NCBI GenBank assembly: GCA_023897205.1
Contig: JAHWDD010000004.1
Span: 310,001-374,000, forward strand
DNA: 64,000 nucleotides
Direction: 5' to 3'
DNA from: Exophiala sp. HKRS030
Lineage: Eukaryota; Ascomycota; Eurotiomycetes; Chaetothyriales; Herpotrichiellaceae
The notes beneath the pieces are model-generated. The model saw nothing but the letters and a program-made list of their open reading frames with translations, ran no database searches and was not told the DNA's origin. Both the position numbers and the translations under genes were made by a program. This document shows positions 20,346 through 31,728 of this stretch, one piece after another. Each line of letters starts with the position of its first letter. The stretch's first letter is position 1.

Positions 20346-22250
20346 CTAAACAACCACACCAGCCGCTTCAGCCAACGCCCTCTCCACCACGCCAACCAAC
20401 TCGCTTGTCTCCTCGAGGCCGACACTAACCCTGACCAGATCGGGCTCTACGCCCCAGCGACTAGTGAAGTCCAGCTCGAGATAATGGGCGAGAATCGTAT
20501 ACGGACATGCAAGTGTGAAATTCGTGCCTAGACTCGGGCCCTTCTGCACCTCCAACCGGTCGAAGAACGTGACTGCTTGCTCCGGGTGTGTGAAGCTGAC
20601 TGAGAATAACCCGCCGTATCCGCCGTCGGGCTGTTGGCGGCACGCTTCATAGTTCGCGCGCGAAGGGGATGTGAGTGGGTAGTAGACGCGTTTCACGATT
20701 GGGGATTGTTCGAGGAGGGTTGTGATGGTTAATGTGTTGTGGTTGATTCGGTGGATCCGGCTGATGAAGTCGCGTGAGTTGCGTTCCATGAACACCGCGT
20801 CTTCTGCCCAGTAGTTGTCTTCGTATAAGGGAGAGGATGTCGAGGTTAACGCGGTGGATAACCGTGTGTAGTGCCGTGAGTGCGGGTTGAGCACCATGCT
20901 CCCGCCCATGACGTTGCTGTCGCCGGAAAAGACTTTCGTCAGCGACGAGACAACCACGTCTGCGTGTGAGAGCACGTCAATGTTGATGAAGTTGCCGACG
21001 GTTTCGTCGACTACGATGACAAAGTCGTATTTGTCTGCTAGTTTGCGCAGACGCAACAGGTCCGGCGAGTTGAGTAACGGGTTGGATGGGAATTCGCAAA
21101 ATAGTGTGAGATACCGCTCGCCCGCTTCCAGACGCTGCTGGAGGTCGTCGATCTCGTCGGCGTTGCCGAACCCGTAGAATTGGCAGCCGGGACCCCATTT
21201 CTGAAGAATCTTCAAGGTGTCGATGTAGGGGAAACCGAAGCAGATGGATCTCTGCGTCGACGGCTGGTCGCCGTGTTCTTGTTGCGCAAGGGTTAGTAGA
21301 ATTCGGTGCGTGTTGAAGATCGCCGACATGCCGCAGGGAAAGAGGAAGACGTCGGTGTCACGCAGCCCTTTGTGGCGCGAATCGCAATTGTTGGGTGAGT
21401 TGGCCAGTGCGTGGTCTAGGTCGGCGTTCTCACGTAGGCAGCCACTGATACGTCGGCGGATGGCTAGTTTGGCTTGCAATGCCAATTTGGCGTTCAGGTT
21501 ACGTCCGAATCGTTCTTCGACGAATTGTGCATAGTCTCGCAATTCGGGTTCAATGCCGTTCTCGGAGATGGTTGGTTCGGTGATGACACCGTTGGTGCTG
21601 TGATTGTGGCTCGGGCTGGTGGGACTTGTTGTTGTTGGTGTTGTTGTAAATGGAGATGGCACATTGCCGTGTTGTGAGTTTGGTCGTTGATAGCGACGGG
21701 GTCCTTTAGTGTATAGATCCTCGGGTTTGTGTTTGGTCGGTGTTGTGGCCGTGGCAGCTGGTTTGAGGAATCCGTCACGAAGAGCCTTGAGACAGAATTC
21801 TCCTCGACGGCTAGAAATACCATCTCCGGTATGTTGCCAGACCTGTTTCGCCGTGCTGAAGTACTCTTTCGGAAAGAAAACACACGCCAGCCCGGATGAG
21901 ATTGTGTCTTGATTTCCTTTCCTGTTTATCACCGGTTCCAGCTCCAACACATGGATCAATCCAGGGGCTAGACCTGGTACTTTGTCGTAAAAGAACTTCT
22001 CACATCGTTTGGCCACCGCCACAGTCGGCCATAACATGACACCCTCACCTTGTTTCCCATAGAGCTTGAGAATCTCCTTTTGGAGTTCTTGAATGGTCAA
22101 ATGGATGAAGAATCGAGGATAGCCTGTCTTCATCTTGGAAACAACCCATTCCTCGCCTTCTTCGTATCCAACTGTGGCTTTCCATGATGGCAAGGAAACA
22201 CTGACCGCGTGCTCGGTGTTTGGCACGGGTTGGCCTACTGCCGCAAGCAT
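20346..22250 (-). CDS. Cystathionine gamma-synthase (PLP enzyme, transsulfuration)
   Basis: Forms cystathionine from an O-acyl-homoserine and cysteine, the first step from cysteine towards methionine. A single uninterrupted exon of 634 aa. Fungal CGS proteins are long, and this fits: an N-terminal region of about 240 residues ending in a Ser/Thr/Pro-rich linker, then a Cys/Met-metabolism PLP domain. Visible landmarks are VFLFPCGMSAIFNTHR, FCEFPSNPLL, FVIVVDETVGNF (Asp that binds the pyridine nitrogen), VVSSLTKVFSGDSNVMGGS (Schiff-base Lys in SLTK) and VRVSVGLEET near the C-terminus. The start at 22250 has no competing in-frame Met close by. The nearest genes are unrelated, so no cluster is implied. 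Confidence 0.93.
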   Translation of the reverse strand: MLAAVGQPVPNTEHAVSVSLPSWKATVGYEEGEEWVVSKMKTGYPRFFIHLTIQELQKEILKLYGKQGEGVMLWPTVAVAKRCEKFFYDKVPGLAPGLIHVLELEPVINRKGNQDTISSGLACVFFPKEYFSTAKQVWQHTGDGISSRRGEFCLKALRDGFLKPAATATTPTKHKPEDLYTKGPRRYQRPNSQHGNVPSPFTTTPTTTSPTSPSHNHSTNGVITEPTISENGIEPELRDYAQFVEERFGRNLNAKLALQAKLAIRRRISGCLRENADLDHALANSPNNCDSRHKGLRDTDVFLFPCGMSAIFNTHRILLTLAQQEHGDQPSTQRSICFGFPYIDTLKILQKWGPGCQFYGFGNADEIDDLQQRLEAGERYLTLFCEFPSNPLLNSPDLLRLRKLADKYDFVIVVDETVGNFINIDVLSHADVVVSSLTKVFSGDSNVMGGSMVLNPHSRHYTRLSTALTSTSSPLYEDNYWAEDAVFMERNSRDFISRIHRINHNTLTITTLLEQSPIVKRVYYPLTSPSRANYEACRQQPDGGYGGLFSVSFTHPEQAVTFFDRLEVQKGPSLGTNFTLACPYTILAHYLELDFTSRWGVEPDLVRVSVGLEETSELVGVVERALAEAAGVVV

Positions 22251-23032
22251 GGTGAGAAAAGGAGAAAGATCTAAACCCTGTTCGCGTAAAAGTAAGGCTG
22301 GAAATATATGTGTATACTTGCAAACAATACGTTACAATAAAGTTGCAGCAGATGGTAGTCTTAGCAATACAGACTTTGTGGTAAGTGGTGCGACTGATTG
22401 AGTCATCCTTTCCAATGGAAAAAATTTGGGCCGATAGCGGAGATGTCCTTGATGTTTCTTAGGGCGAGGACTTCCGGTGTGTTAGTAAGGCTGTATCATC
22501 CATTCTCTGGCCATTTATGGTGGATTGGTGTCTTGACCTCCGTCAAGTACTCGCCCTGTAATCAAAGCAATATTCTGGATGCAGGTATTTGACGTCAAGT
22601 GGCATAAATATCAAAAGTGGTCATTCATGTCACTCTTTATTCGGATTATTGTTGTTATACCACGTGACTTTCTCTTCGAATGAGGCTAAGGCGGCAACGT
22701 CTCTGGCCTGATTGGGGTGAATCTTGGCAAGTGTTACTCCTCCGAGCATCAGGTGGGGAGCATTCATTGCATTTATCTCATCTTGAGATAGAATGGCTCG
22801 TCACAAGATCAGGCTATGCTAAGTACTATGATAAGACTAAGCTAATACAGGTCTTGATCGAGAGAGGCGAAGTCATCTCAGGCTAAAGATTTCTACACCC
22901 ATCACTCAAATTCGATTGAGCGACGAGCAACCAGCCCAAGCTCAGAAACATGATTGAGCTCTAGAGAAATCAATATCTGAATACCAGCATAAAAATTTTC
23001 GACCTCCCTTTTGAACAAACTATATACTAAAC
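22251..23032. other. Intergenic, CGS promoter and amidohydrolase 3' end
   Basis: 782 bases between two minus-strand genes. A CACGTG-containing core (ccacgtgac, near 22660) lies about 410 bases upstream of the CGS start; bHLH factors of the Cbf1/Pho4 type bind CACGTG and Cbf1 controls sulfur genes in yeast, so this is a reasonable but untested regulatory site. No ORF is supported. Confidence 0.45.
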
Positions 23033-24301
23033 CTAGCCCCCTTTGACCAACTTGCCCTCCCGCCAAACATGTGAAATATTGGTAGGATCGGCCAGGACAT
23101 TAATGTCAACGAGTGGATCACTAGTGACGGCAATCATATCTGCATCATAGCCTTCTTTAAGCTGGCCGGACAAAGGAGCCTGTGGTCCGACTGTCAATGG
23201 TCCATTCGCAGTAGCTGCCTCGATTGCTTGGAGCGGTGTCATGCCTGCGTTGACCGCGTATACAAGTTCACGACCATTCTTTCCGTATGCTAGTATTGCA
23301 TCTGGAGCAGGAGAACTTATGAAAAGGTCTGTTCCAAGGGCGATCTTGACTCCTTTCTTGATTGCAAGGGCGTACGCGTTGCCGTGCGATTCGGCCACTT
23401 GTAGTAATTTCTGGTATGAGTCTGGCGAGAACAGATGGGGTGATAGTAGACCACCTTCCAGGACGCTGCGAGTTGCGACCAAGAACACGCCTTTCTCGAT
23501 CATAATATCCATGGCTTCCTCGTCGAGATAACTCCCGTGCTCGATACTCGAACATCCGGCTTCTAAAGCGGCCATGATTCCAGCCTTTCCGTGACAGTGT
23601 GCTGCGACGACCCTGTCTGCACGCTTGGCCTCTTCAACAATGGCTTTCAACTCGGCTAACGAGTATTGCTGATGATGCGGATCATCGATCCCACTGGCAA
23701 CACCACCGCTGGCACAGACCTTGATCACTTTGGCACCCTTGCGAAGCTGTAAGCGAACCGCTTTGGTACACTCATCCACTCCATCGGCTATTGTGAAAGG
23801 CAGACCATGAGTGCACAAATCCTTAAGCCCATCCAGATTGACACTATGGAGGTCACCGTGACCAGCGGTCATACTGATGGCACTGTATGAACTGTAAATG
23901 GTTGGTCCAACGATTCGTCCTTCCTTGACTGCTTTTGACAGCTCACATCCGTATCCTCCAAGCTCTCTCACCGAAGTGAAGCCCGCCATGATTGTATCTC
24001 GAAGATCTGGTACACTTCGTGCTCCAGCCAAGGATTGCGCTGTCGCCACGAAAGTGTCCATCATGGCAGATGTCGCGCCTAGGTAATGAATATGACAGTC
24101 CCACATCCCTGGCATAACCACGGGATAATGGACTGCTGGAAGAGATTTGTATTGATCAGGTAGATCGTTTTGACTCCCGGCAAATAGGATTGTTTTGTTT
24201 TTCCACACGACGGTTCCATTGTTGAGAGGTTCGCCTTTTCCTGGTGTCAATAATTTGGCGTCCAGTCTCTGTTCGCGACTCCGGTCTGTTATTATCTGCA
24301 T
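23033..24301 (-). CDS. Metal-dependent amidohydrolase, ochratoxinase/imidazolonepropionase-like
   Basis: A single exon of 422 aa. Amidohydrolase-superfamily metal site: GMWDCHIHYLG (HxH), KVIKVCASGGV (the Lys that is usually carboxylated), VVAAHCHGKAG (His), SSIEHGSYLD (His) and ALGTDLF (metal-bound Asp). The C-terminus EGYDADMIAVTSDPL returns to the small beta-sandwich domain, as in this superfamily. The closest type I recognise is the group of fungal amidases and dipeptidases that includes ochratoxinase and prolidase-like imidazolonepropionase relatives. The substrate is likely an N-acyl amino acid or similar amide but cannot be read from sequence. No signal peptide, so probably cytosolic. 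It is divergent from an MFS carrier across 935 bases and near a Zn2Cys6 regulator. Confidence 0.9.
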   Translation of the reverse strand: MQIITDRSREQRLDAKLLTPGKGEPLNNGTVVWKNKTILFAGSQNDLPDQYKSLPAVHYPVVMPGMWDCHIHYLGATSAMMDTFVATAQSLAGARSVPDLRDTIMAGFTSVRELGGYGCELSKAVKEGRIVGPTIYSSYSAISMTAGHGDLHSVNLDGLKDLCTHGLPFTIADGVDECTKAVRLQLRKGAKVIKVCASGGVASGIDDPHHQQYSLAELKAIVEEAKRADRVVAAHCHGKAGIMAALEAGCSSIEHGSYLDEEAMDIMIEKGVFLVATRSVLEGGLLSPHLFSPDSYQKLLQVAESHGNAYALAIKKGVKIALGTDLFISSPAPDAILAYGKNGRELVYAVNAGMTPLQAIEAATANGPLTVGPQAPLSGQLKEGYDADMIAVTSDPLVDINVLADPTNISHVWREGKLVKGG

Positions 24302-25236
24302 AGTTGGGGAATATTGGGCTGGAAGTTGTGTAGGAAAGATGGAAAGAAGAATCCCCGGCCACTTTCAGCGCAAGCACTTTTATGCCATGCTAAGGCCTTT
24401 CCGCGAAGGGTCCCCCATCCCATGGGGAACCCGAGAGCTCCCACCATTCCTCCTAAATCCACTAACACGGTGTATTCATTGATGTCATATCGTGGGTATG
24501 GCAGGATAGCATCTGCCGCGGCCACAGACTTGACCCTCAACCAGATATGACTTACTCAGGCTTATCATCCATGCGGAGACGAAGGACAAGATCTCAGAAC
24601 GCTGGAAGGTCGTAGCGCAGTTTCCGCCAGCAACCGACAATCTTATCATCCATTATCCGTAGAACCCAGAAATTGAAGGCTGATTCGACTGAGTTGATCC
24701 AAGGACAATCTGGAGACATGTTCGCCTCCCAAAGTGTTCAACAGTGTGGTATGAGGGCAGTGCGAAAGGATGTGAAGCTCGAAGCGAAGTATTATTACCT
24801 AATTGATACTAGCGCAGACCGCCAAGAAGGCACGCCCCTTTCAAGTCCGGTCATCGGTGGGTCCTTCAATCTTTTGATATCGAACTCGTCCCGGGGAACA
24901 CTCGCATCCAAGATGGTTTGTCTCCGCAGAGAACGTCCATTGGGGCCTTCTATCAAAGTTTATGCCATGCACGAACGCTGATAAACTTTCTATGGATTGG
25001 GCCTAGCACTTCCCAGCATCACGCTTCGACCTTCTGGTCACTCATCTTACGATGTGCCGACTTGATAGATGATATACAGCGTGATACAGCCTCATGCAAT
25101 ATATAACAAGACCATGGGGACTCTCTTGAGGACTATTTCTGAACCGAGCCATGACCATATCTTCTTAACTTCTGCATTTCCTCCCATAACATTTGCGCCA
25201 TAACATACGCGGTAGATATATTCCTCTTTGTCAAAG
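24302..25236. promoter_or_regulatory. Divergent promoter, amidohydrolase / MFS carrier
   Basis: 935 bases between two divergent starts. A perfect CCGCGG palindrome at 24516-24521 is a possible Zn2Cys6 half-site pair. Long open frames here are short and overlap on both strands; I support none. Confidence 0.5.
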
Positions 25237-27245
25237 ATGGAGTCCAAGACCGAGGTCCCAGAATTAGACATCAAGCCCATCCCAGATGCTGTCACGGAAC
25301 AGAATCCCGACGGCGTCGAGGGGAAACTTCATGAGCTCATGACAGCCGATGAAGAGCGAGCCCTTGTGCGCAAAATCGATTTATAGTGAGTAATTAAACC
25401 CTGACCCTTTGTCAGAGATTCAGAAGCGCTTACAGTAAGGGAAACAAGCCTACTGCCGCTTCTTTGGTGTTCTTATATGCTCCAATTTCTCGACAAGACC
25501 ACTCTGGGATACTCTGCTATTCTAGGCTTGCAGAAAGACACAGTAAGAAGCCCCTTGTCTATGAGACTCCGAGTTTGCGAGAATAGACGGACTGACACTT
25601 CCTGCTTTACTCAAAGGGGTTGGTTGGCGACCAATACTCCTGGGCCTCGAGTGCTTTCTATTATGGCTATCTGGTCGCAAGTTATCCAGCCTCGTTCGGC
25701 TTCATCAAGCTTCCTCTCGCAAAGTACCTTTCGGTCACAATGTATGTTGGCGTGATCCTTGGCCTACGGATCTCACCTTGCCCACAAACTTGTTGCAGGC
25801 TAACAGGAATAATAGGATCATCTGGGCGATTGTCCTTTGTTGCCATGCTGCTGCATCGAGCTTTGCTTCGCTCACCGTACTTCGTGTCTTTCTGGGCGTC
25901 TTTGAAAGCACCATTAGCCCTGGCTTCACGCTGATCACGGGCATATGGTACAAGCCTTCTGAGCATGCTCTCAGAACATGCCTGTGGTTCTCGGGCAATA
26001 CCATTGCGGCGATATTCGGTGGTATCTTGTCCTATGGCATCGGACACATTGAGCACAGCATGGCCGCTTGGAGGGTAAGCTCTGCATCCTTTCCATTCCC
26101 CTACCATTTTCCAAGTCTCGTGTCTAACATGTAGTCAAACATTTAGTGGTTGTTCATTATTTTTGGATTGATCACCCTGGTATGGGCTGTTTGTCTGCTC
26201 ATCTTCCTTCCGGATTCACCCATGAATGCACGATGGCTCACTGAAGAGCAACGCAAGGTCGCCATGCAGCGTCCCCAAGCAGTACAAAAGAGTTTCAAGA
26301 GCACAAAATGGCAAAAGGATCAGTTTATCGAGGCTCTGATTGACCCCAAGACCTGGCTGCTGGCCGTCTACAATGTGGCAATTTGTGTTCCCAATGGAGG
26401 CATCACCAACGTAAGTACACTCTGCGCAGTGCCGTCAGTCCTTTCACGCAAGGCAGGCTGGACTTTTGCAGAGCTTAGACGCTGACTCTTCCAACACGCA
26501 GTTCTCAAGTCTGATCATTCGAGGCTTTGGCTTCAACGTCCCTCAAACCCTACTGCTCGGTATGCCCGGACCAGCCATCAGCTTATGTGTCCTCTTGGTG
26601 GCGGCATACATCTCGACTCGGTTTCGCCGTATGAGATGCTACGCTATGGCCGGCACATTGGTTCTCAGCTTGATTGGCATCCTGCTGGTTCGTCAGCTCC
26701 CCACGAGTGATAAATGGGGACGTCTCATCGGCATCTGGATTTCCTTCGTCTTTGGCTGTGGATTTCCCTTGAGCTTGAGTATCATCTCTAGCAATGTTGC
26801 AGGATATACCAAAAAGACAACCGTTGCGGCAGTGCTTTTCATGGCTTACTGCGCTGGCAATATTGGCGGACCCATGGTTTTCAAGGCGAAGGAAGCTCCC
26901 CACTATTCCGTAAGTCAACCATTATATATCTTCCTCCCTTTTATGCCGTTGGCAAGTTGACATCAGTCCCACTTGCCGCAATCGTTTCAAGGAATCTGTG
27001 CTGATGAATCTCAACAGTCCGCCTATGCTGCCATCATTGCTTGCCTCTGCATCGGCATTGTCTCTATATTGGCATTGCGCTTCTATATGGCGTGGGAAAA
27101 CGGCCGTCGTGATCGGGAGATGGGATTCGTCATCGATGCCGAGCCAAAAGAAGGAACCAGGATCAATACATACGACAAGATCGTTCAAGAAGGCAGCGCT
27201 GATCTCTCAGATTGGGCCAACAAGTACTTTAGATATTGTTTGTAA
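25237..27245 (+). CDS. MFS transporter, allantoate permease / anion:cation symporter family
   Basis: Seven exons read in phase to 508 aa. Introns: 25386-25448, 25543-25616, 25742-25815, 26075-26146, 26411-26501 and 26910-27017. Landmarks: cytoplasmic N-terminus ending ERALVRKIDLYLLPLL, first helix with MLQFLDKTTLGYSAILG, DQYSWASSAFYYGYLVASYP, RVFLGVFESTISPGF (ACS-type motif), AAWRWLFIIFGLITL, FLPDSPMNARWLTEEQR, FGFNVPQTLLLGMP and YCAGNIGGPMVF. About 12 membrane segments are expected. The final intron could instead end at 26966, adding 17 residues before SAYAAII. Relatives carry allantoate, nicotinate, pantothenate or related small anions; the substrate here is unknown. Its stop lies 180 bases from the stop of the convergent regulator. 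Confidence 0.88.
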
Positions 27246-27425
27246 GGAATATCCTCGCGCATTATTAGAGATATTGGGAACAGGTGGCTGTGCAGAATCA
27301 GTTTCGAGCCGGATGATAGCCGTACGGAGTCAGTGGCTGTAAGCAGCGTGAAACTTTGTTGGTAGCGAAATTTGGCCTCGTTGATGATGATAAGAGTGAT
27401 AATAACAACCATTTTCGAGAATTCA

Positions 27426-29606
27426 TCATGCAAAGCTGACTCTCCACTTTTTGGTGTTCAAGACCAGTTCCCAGTCATAAAGGGGAACTTGTGAGGTTTT
27501 GTTCATATTTCTGCGAAACGATGTTTTCCCTTCCTCGTCCCAGATTTCCCGTTGCTGCCAGACAAGTTCCACGACTTTCCTGGCACGGGCCATATTTTCG
27601 TAATTTTTCTTGCTCTGTGCCGATTGGAAAAGTGACAGAACTCGCAGTTTATCATCTTCATTCGATACGCAACACCCTGCAATGAAAAGTGGCCAGAGTG
27701 GCCAGGATATTGGTAGGTCGGTTTGAAAGACGATCTCTGCCACGAGATCCAGGATTGACTTTATGAGGGATTTAGGTTCGTCCTCGTGCTCAAATGCGGG
27801 ATGATTCGCCGATTGACTGATATTGGGCGGTGTGATGCTGCTATAGTTCGGACTGCTTGACGCGTACAAGAACAAGATCGCTGCTAGACGGTAAGCTTCT
27901 GCATTGATCTCGAGCATGCGGCGTCGGTGAGAAAAGTCATGGAGATCTGAAGACGTTTGCAATGATTGTGGAGGGACTTGTATCAGATCATCCAGGTTCT
28001 TCTTTAGCAGCTTGACTTTGCGACTCAGAGACTCTTCGATCTGATCAGATTCATCTTTTGGTGCTCGTTGTAATTTTGTGTAATCATCTCTCAAATTGGA
28101 TATTTCGTTGATCAAAAGTAACAACGAATTGCTATAGCCGTTCCAAAGATCAATATGATCTAGAGTGTCGGTTGGCATTGACAAAGATATGTTTTCCGAA
28201 GTTGTCCATGGTTGGAAAGTCTCTGAGAATGTTTTGGGGAATGGCCTTGAATCCTCGCCGGACAATACAGGATGTTGCTTGCGAGGTACCAATTCTTCCA
28301 CTGGGAATAGGGTTTTAGCTAGAACAAGATGAGAGGAGAAGTAACTGGTGAAAAATTGAAAGCTTGGTGAAAGAGACATGGTGTCGCTCTGCCTTGGAAA
28401 GTCGAATAGCAGGAGATCACGATAACAAGAAAGGTGCTTCAGCCAATCCGATCCACAGCTATTGGAAATCTAAACTTCAAATCAGTCACAGTTTCAGGAT
28501 TCAAGAGACCAAATTCGTGCACTGTAATGTAGACACAGGGAAGGTCGGTGACAGCTGGTTTATCAAAGGATGGCTGGTGGACTTACATCCCAAGAGCAGA
28601 GCATAATGACCGGAACATACAGGTCATCCATGGTCCAGGAGTTGCGGGCAAGGGAATCTCTCAAGGCCGCGAGACATTTATGTCGCATTCGAATTTCGGT
28701 CTCAAAATATCTGGGCTCGGTAAATCGCCGCTGGTGGGCAGAGGTCATCAAAAGGGCGTAATAACCGCTTTCTGAACGGAGTGCCATAGGAAAAAGTACG
28801 CTCCGCATAGGGTTGTTATCTCTGTCGTCGATGAATGTCGTGGTCTTGCAAAGGACTTGTTCGTAATATGAAAGGAGAAATGCGTGGTTCTCGGAAGATT
28901 CGGATATCCAGGGAAATACCTTCATAGCACGCGGTAGCCTCTCTTCTAAAGACCGACGACCTTTGTGATTGTCTTCGAACACCGAAAGTTCGGATACTCT
29001 GTGAGGGTCATCGACATCCTGGGAACACCCGCCGTCATTGGACAGAGTTTGCATGTCGAACGTAGTGGTGTTAACAAATAGACCAGGGGATGAAAGTTTT
29101 ATGTGAGATGGAATTGGTCTGCTGTGTGCAATAGCAGCATGGTCGATTTTCTTCGAATGCTCAGGGCCTTGAGTCCAATTCTGTCCAGTACCGGTTCTGC
29201 CTGTTTCCGAATTGGATTGCTTCGACCAGACGCCCAGACGACCGTGGCATTTGCCTTTGGCGTGCGCATCATCTTCCCAAAGAAGCACAAGCTGATAGCT
29301 ACAAGATAGTCTCGAACGGGTGCAACGAAGACAGAATGGACGATTCTCTATTGTCTGGTCAGCTTGTAAAACGTGTATGCTTAGGTTGCCAGCGAGATAT
29401 CTCGGCAGAGGGCAGCGGGAGTGACTGTTTTGGGTGTACAGAGTCATACCATCACATTTGACTCTTCGTTTACGACAGTTCTGACATCCACTCCGTGTAC
29501 GAGATTTCGGCGCTGGATTGCCTGATGCGGGCTTTGGTGGTCTGGCATCGGAGTGAAGCGACCAACGCGCTGTCATGGTGCTGAAGCCTTTCATCGTTGC
29601 CGTCAA
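27426..29606 (-). CDS. Zn(II)2Cys6 transcription factor
   Basis: Three exons, 653 aa from the Met at 29606 (Met 29576 is an alternative). The intron at 29348-29449 splits the zinc cluster; removing it brings SGCQNCRKRRVKCDE next to NRPFCLRCTRSRLSC and restores the C-x2-C-x6-C-x6-C-x2-C-x6-C pattern. That spacing is strong support for the splice, although the read-through frame has no stop. The intron at 28470-28586 joins MLCSWD to ISNSCGSDWLKHL, part of the fungal-specific domain of the Pro1/UPC2-like group (W..HL..A/Y motif). The C-terminal half is helical with FFTSYFSSHLVLAKTLFP and SWPLWPLFIAGCC. It is convergent with the MFS gene and is the obvious candidate regulator of the MFS/amidohydrolase pair. 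Confidence 0.9.
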
Positions 29607-30777
29607 GTTTGAGGCATGACTTGAAGTCGCAAAGAAGAAAACTCTGCCGTGCTATCAAATGAGGATCACATGGTTTGGACCAGAGAGTAGCAGTTGAGAG
29701 TGGTAGCAGGTCTTGATTATGCAGTTAACAGCTGCAAGTCTCAAGTCTTGAGGAGTAACGAGTTTCAAGAGTAACGACTTAGGTAGGCATTTAGTCTACT
29801 AGGGATGGCGAAATCAGTCCCAATCCGGTGTACATGGTCGTTGACTCGCTGTGCACGACGGTGATTCTATTCCCTGGGCAGTTTTGAGTTTAATGGTCTT
29901 ATCTCCATGGTCTGGACTCTGGACCGCCGCCGTGACCGGTTGTGAGCTTGTGCCTGATCAGTGATAAGGGACCCTCCAGACACCACGCATCATGTCAATG
30001 TCGCTGTCGTTTGCGGTTTTGTGAGGGATGTAATTTTGATGATGATCAGAGCATGAGCCAAGCATGGCATGATGATCGTTGAATGAAAGTCGCAATCACT
30101 CAGCCTACTCTGTGGATAGATGAAGAGGAGATGGAAAAACAAGATACATACATAGGTGGCTATGCTCGTCGGCAGGTGCGGGCAGTACCTAACTGTTTAA
30201 CTAGAAGCTGATCAGTAGGCGCCTAACTAGTGCCTGTCTTCCGGGGCACTTCGTACTTTAGAGACTACCTGGAACGTCTGTCACCGTACGGTATTTACGT
30301 CAGGGAACTTTTGCTCTGAGTGATAGTGAGTCAGTTAGAGGCTCTTAGTGGCGGCTATTTACCCGATCGTGAAACTTTCGTAGTTAATCCTGTATCTCAT
30401 TGCCTAAATAAGTAGATACCAACACAGTAGTGGTACTTGATTCCCTCTCCTGTGACCAGCTTAGGACGGCGTCATCCTCTTCCCAAAAGCGGGTGAGCCT
30501 CCAGTTTTTCAACTTCTTGGCGGGTCACGTGGGGTTCAACACATCTCGAACACTGCTCGCAACTCGCGGGCAGCCACCACCCCTGGCTTATAAACAATCA
30601 CCTCCCCCGTCACCCTCCTATCAGGACATGGTCGCTATGTGTGATGTAAGTCAGTGATCACGAGTGATGAGTAGGAAGTTATGAACCAACTTCCAATGTG
30701 TATCTCAATCAATTTTCTTCATTTCGCTATTATCAACCCATTTTCGCCCGCTGTAGACAGCGCGCTTCCTCACAAAT
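29607..30777. other. Intergenic, regulator promoter
   Basis: 1.17 kb between two minus-strand genes. It should hold the promoter of the Zn2Cys6 regulator and the lectin 3' end. A CACGTG core occurs near 30526. Open frames are short; none is supported. Confidence 0.5.
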
Positions 30778-31728
30778 CTACACACTAACCTTGGCTACTG
30801 TCCACTTCTGCAGATTAGTTCCGGTCCATTTCTCGACCATGGTGTCTCGCCCGTTGCCGTCCAGGCGGAAGACATAGTCCGAATCCATGACGTTTCGCAG
30901 TGCTACGGTGTCTGAGGGACAATCCCAAAGTCGGCCACTCCCGTCGTCGGTCATGAAGGACACTTGTCCGGAACTCAAGACATCCTTGAACCAAAGCTCG
31001 TTCTTTGTCCAGTGGATCTCCGTGTTGACGCAGCGGATGCCATTCTTGAGGGCAGCATTCTTCACCGCAATCACCCTACCCCAGGTGAGGTTCTGGATGA
31101 TGACCGCGTCCTTGACCTTGCTATCCTTGGGATCGGTTACCCGTGTTTCTATGAACATCCACCAGTCCATGTCGTCCGGTATGAGAACCTTCCACACAGT
31201 GTGTTGTCCGATGACGTGCACGATTTTCGCGTCGTGGCTGTTTTTTTCGGGCCGGATGAACTTCTGTGACGGGTAGGTCACAGAATCGACGTTCATGATC
31301 GTGCAACGAGGCGTGGTCGCAGACCAGCCGCTATTGACCCAGAACGCATCGTGGCGCTCGTCGAAATTGTTGCCGTTGTAGATCTGGAGGCTACCGTCGG
31401 ATTGGAAACATAAGACGTAGGGTCCTTTCTTGCGGTTGCCTGTCTTGCTGGACCACAGGACACCTTTGTTGTCTGTCGGTCCGGTGCCCTTGTACAGGCA
31501 GAGGTTGCCGTCATCCTGCATGATGAGAAAGACGCCACTGGAGAACGAAGTGTTGCTTGTCCAGTATGGCATGAGATTTCTGCGGTATGCGACACAGTTT
31601 CCGTCATCTTGAATCTTGAAGTTGACCCCGCTACCGGAGTCTAGTTGTTGGCCATTTCGCATGTACTGGTTCGGCCCCAGGTAGTTTGAATTGTACACTT
31701 GCTTGTAAGCTGGTGAAGTCCAAGACAT
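30778..31728 (-). CDS. GNA-type (bulb-type) mannose-binding lectin with unrecognised C-terminal domain
   Basis: A single exon. From the Met at 31728 (MSWTSPAYKQVY) it is 316 aa; an in-frame Met at 31809 adds 27 residues with a weakly hydrophobic character. The first half has the three-fold beta-prism repeats of GNA/B-lectins, with sugar-site motifs of QxDxNxVxY type: QDDGNCVAY, MQDDGNLCLY and the degenerate QSDGSLQIY, each followed by W-containing strands. The second half (about 150 residues from about residue 165) has many Trp, Asp and Lys residues (WWMFIETRVTDP, WTKNELWFKDV, LQKWTVAKV) and resembles no family I can name; its last motif, MVEKWTGTNLQKW, recalls the QxW ends of beta-trefoil lectins. 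Likely a cytosolic or surface carbohydrate-binding protein; fungal GNA lectins are often defensive, but no such role is shown here. Confidence 0.85.
   Translation of the reverse strand: MSWTSPAYKQVYNSNYLGPNQYMRNGQQLDSGSGVNFKIQDDGNCVAYRRNLMPYWTSNTSFSSGVFLIMQDDGNLCLYKGTGPTDNKGVLWSSKTGNRKKGPYVLCFQSDGSLQIYNGNNFDERHDAFWVNSGWSATTPRCTIMNVDSVTYPSQKFIRPEKNSHDAKIVHVIGQHTVWKVLIPDDMDWWMFIETRVTDPKDSKVKDAVIIQNLTWGRVIAVKNAALKNGIRCVNTEIHWTKNELWFKDVLSSGQVSFMTDDGSGRLWDCPSDTVALRNVMDSDYVFRLDGNGRDTMVEKWTGTNLQKWTVAKVSV

Noticed and set aside
22135..22401. Plus-strand ORF antisense to the CGS 5' end
   Set aside because: It is the complement of conserved coding sequence and has no motif of its own.
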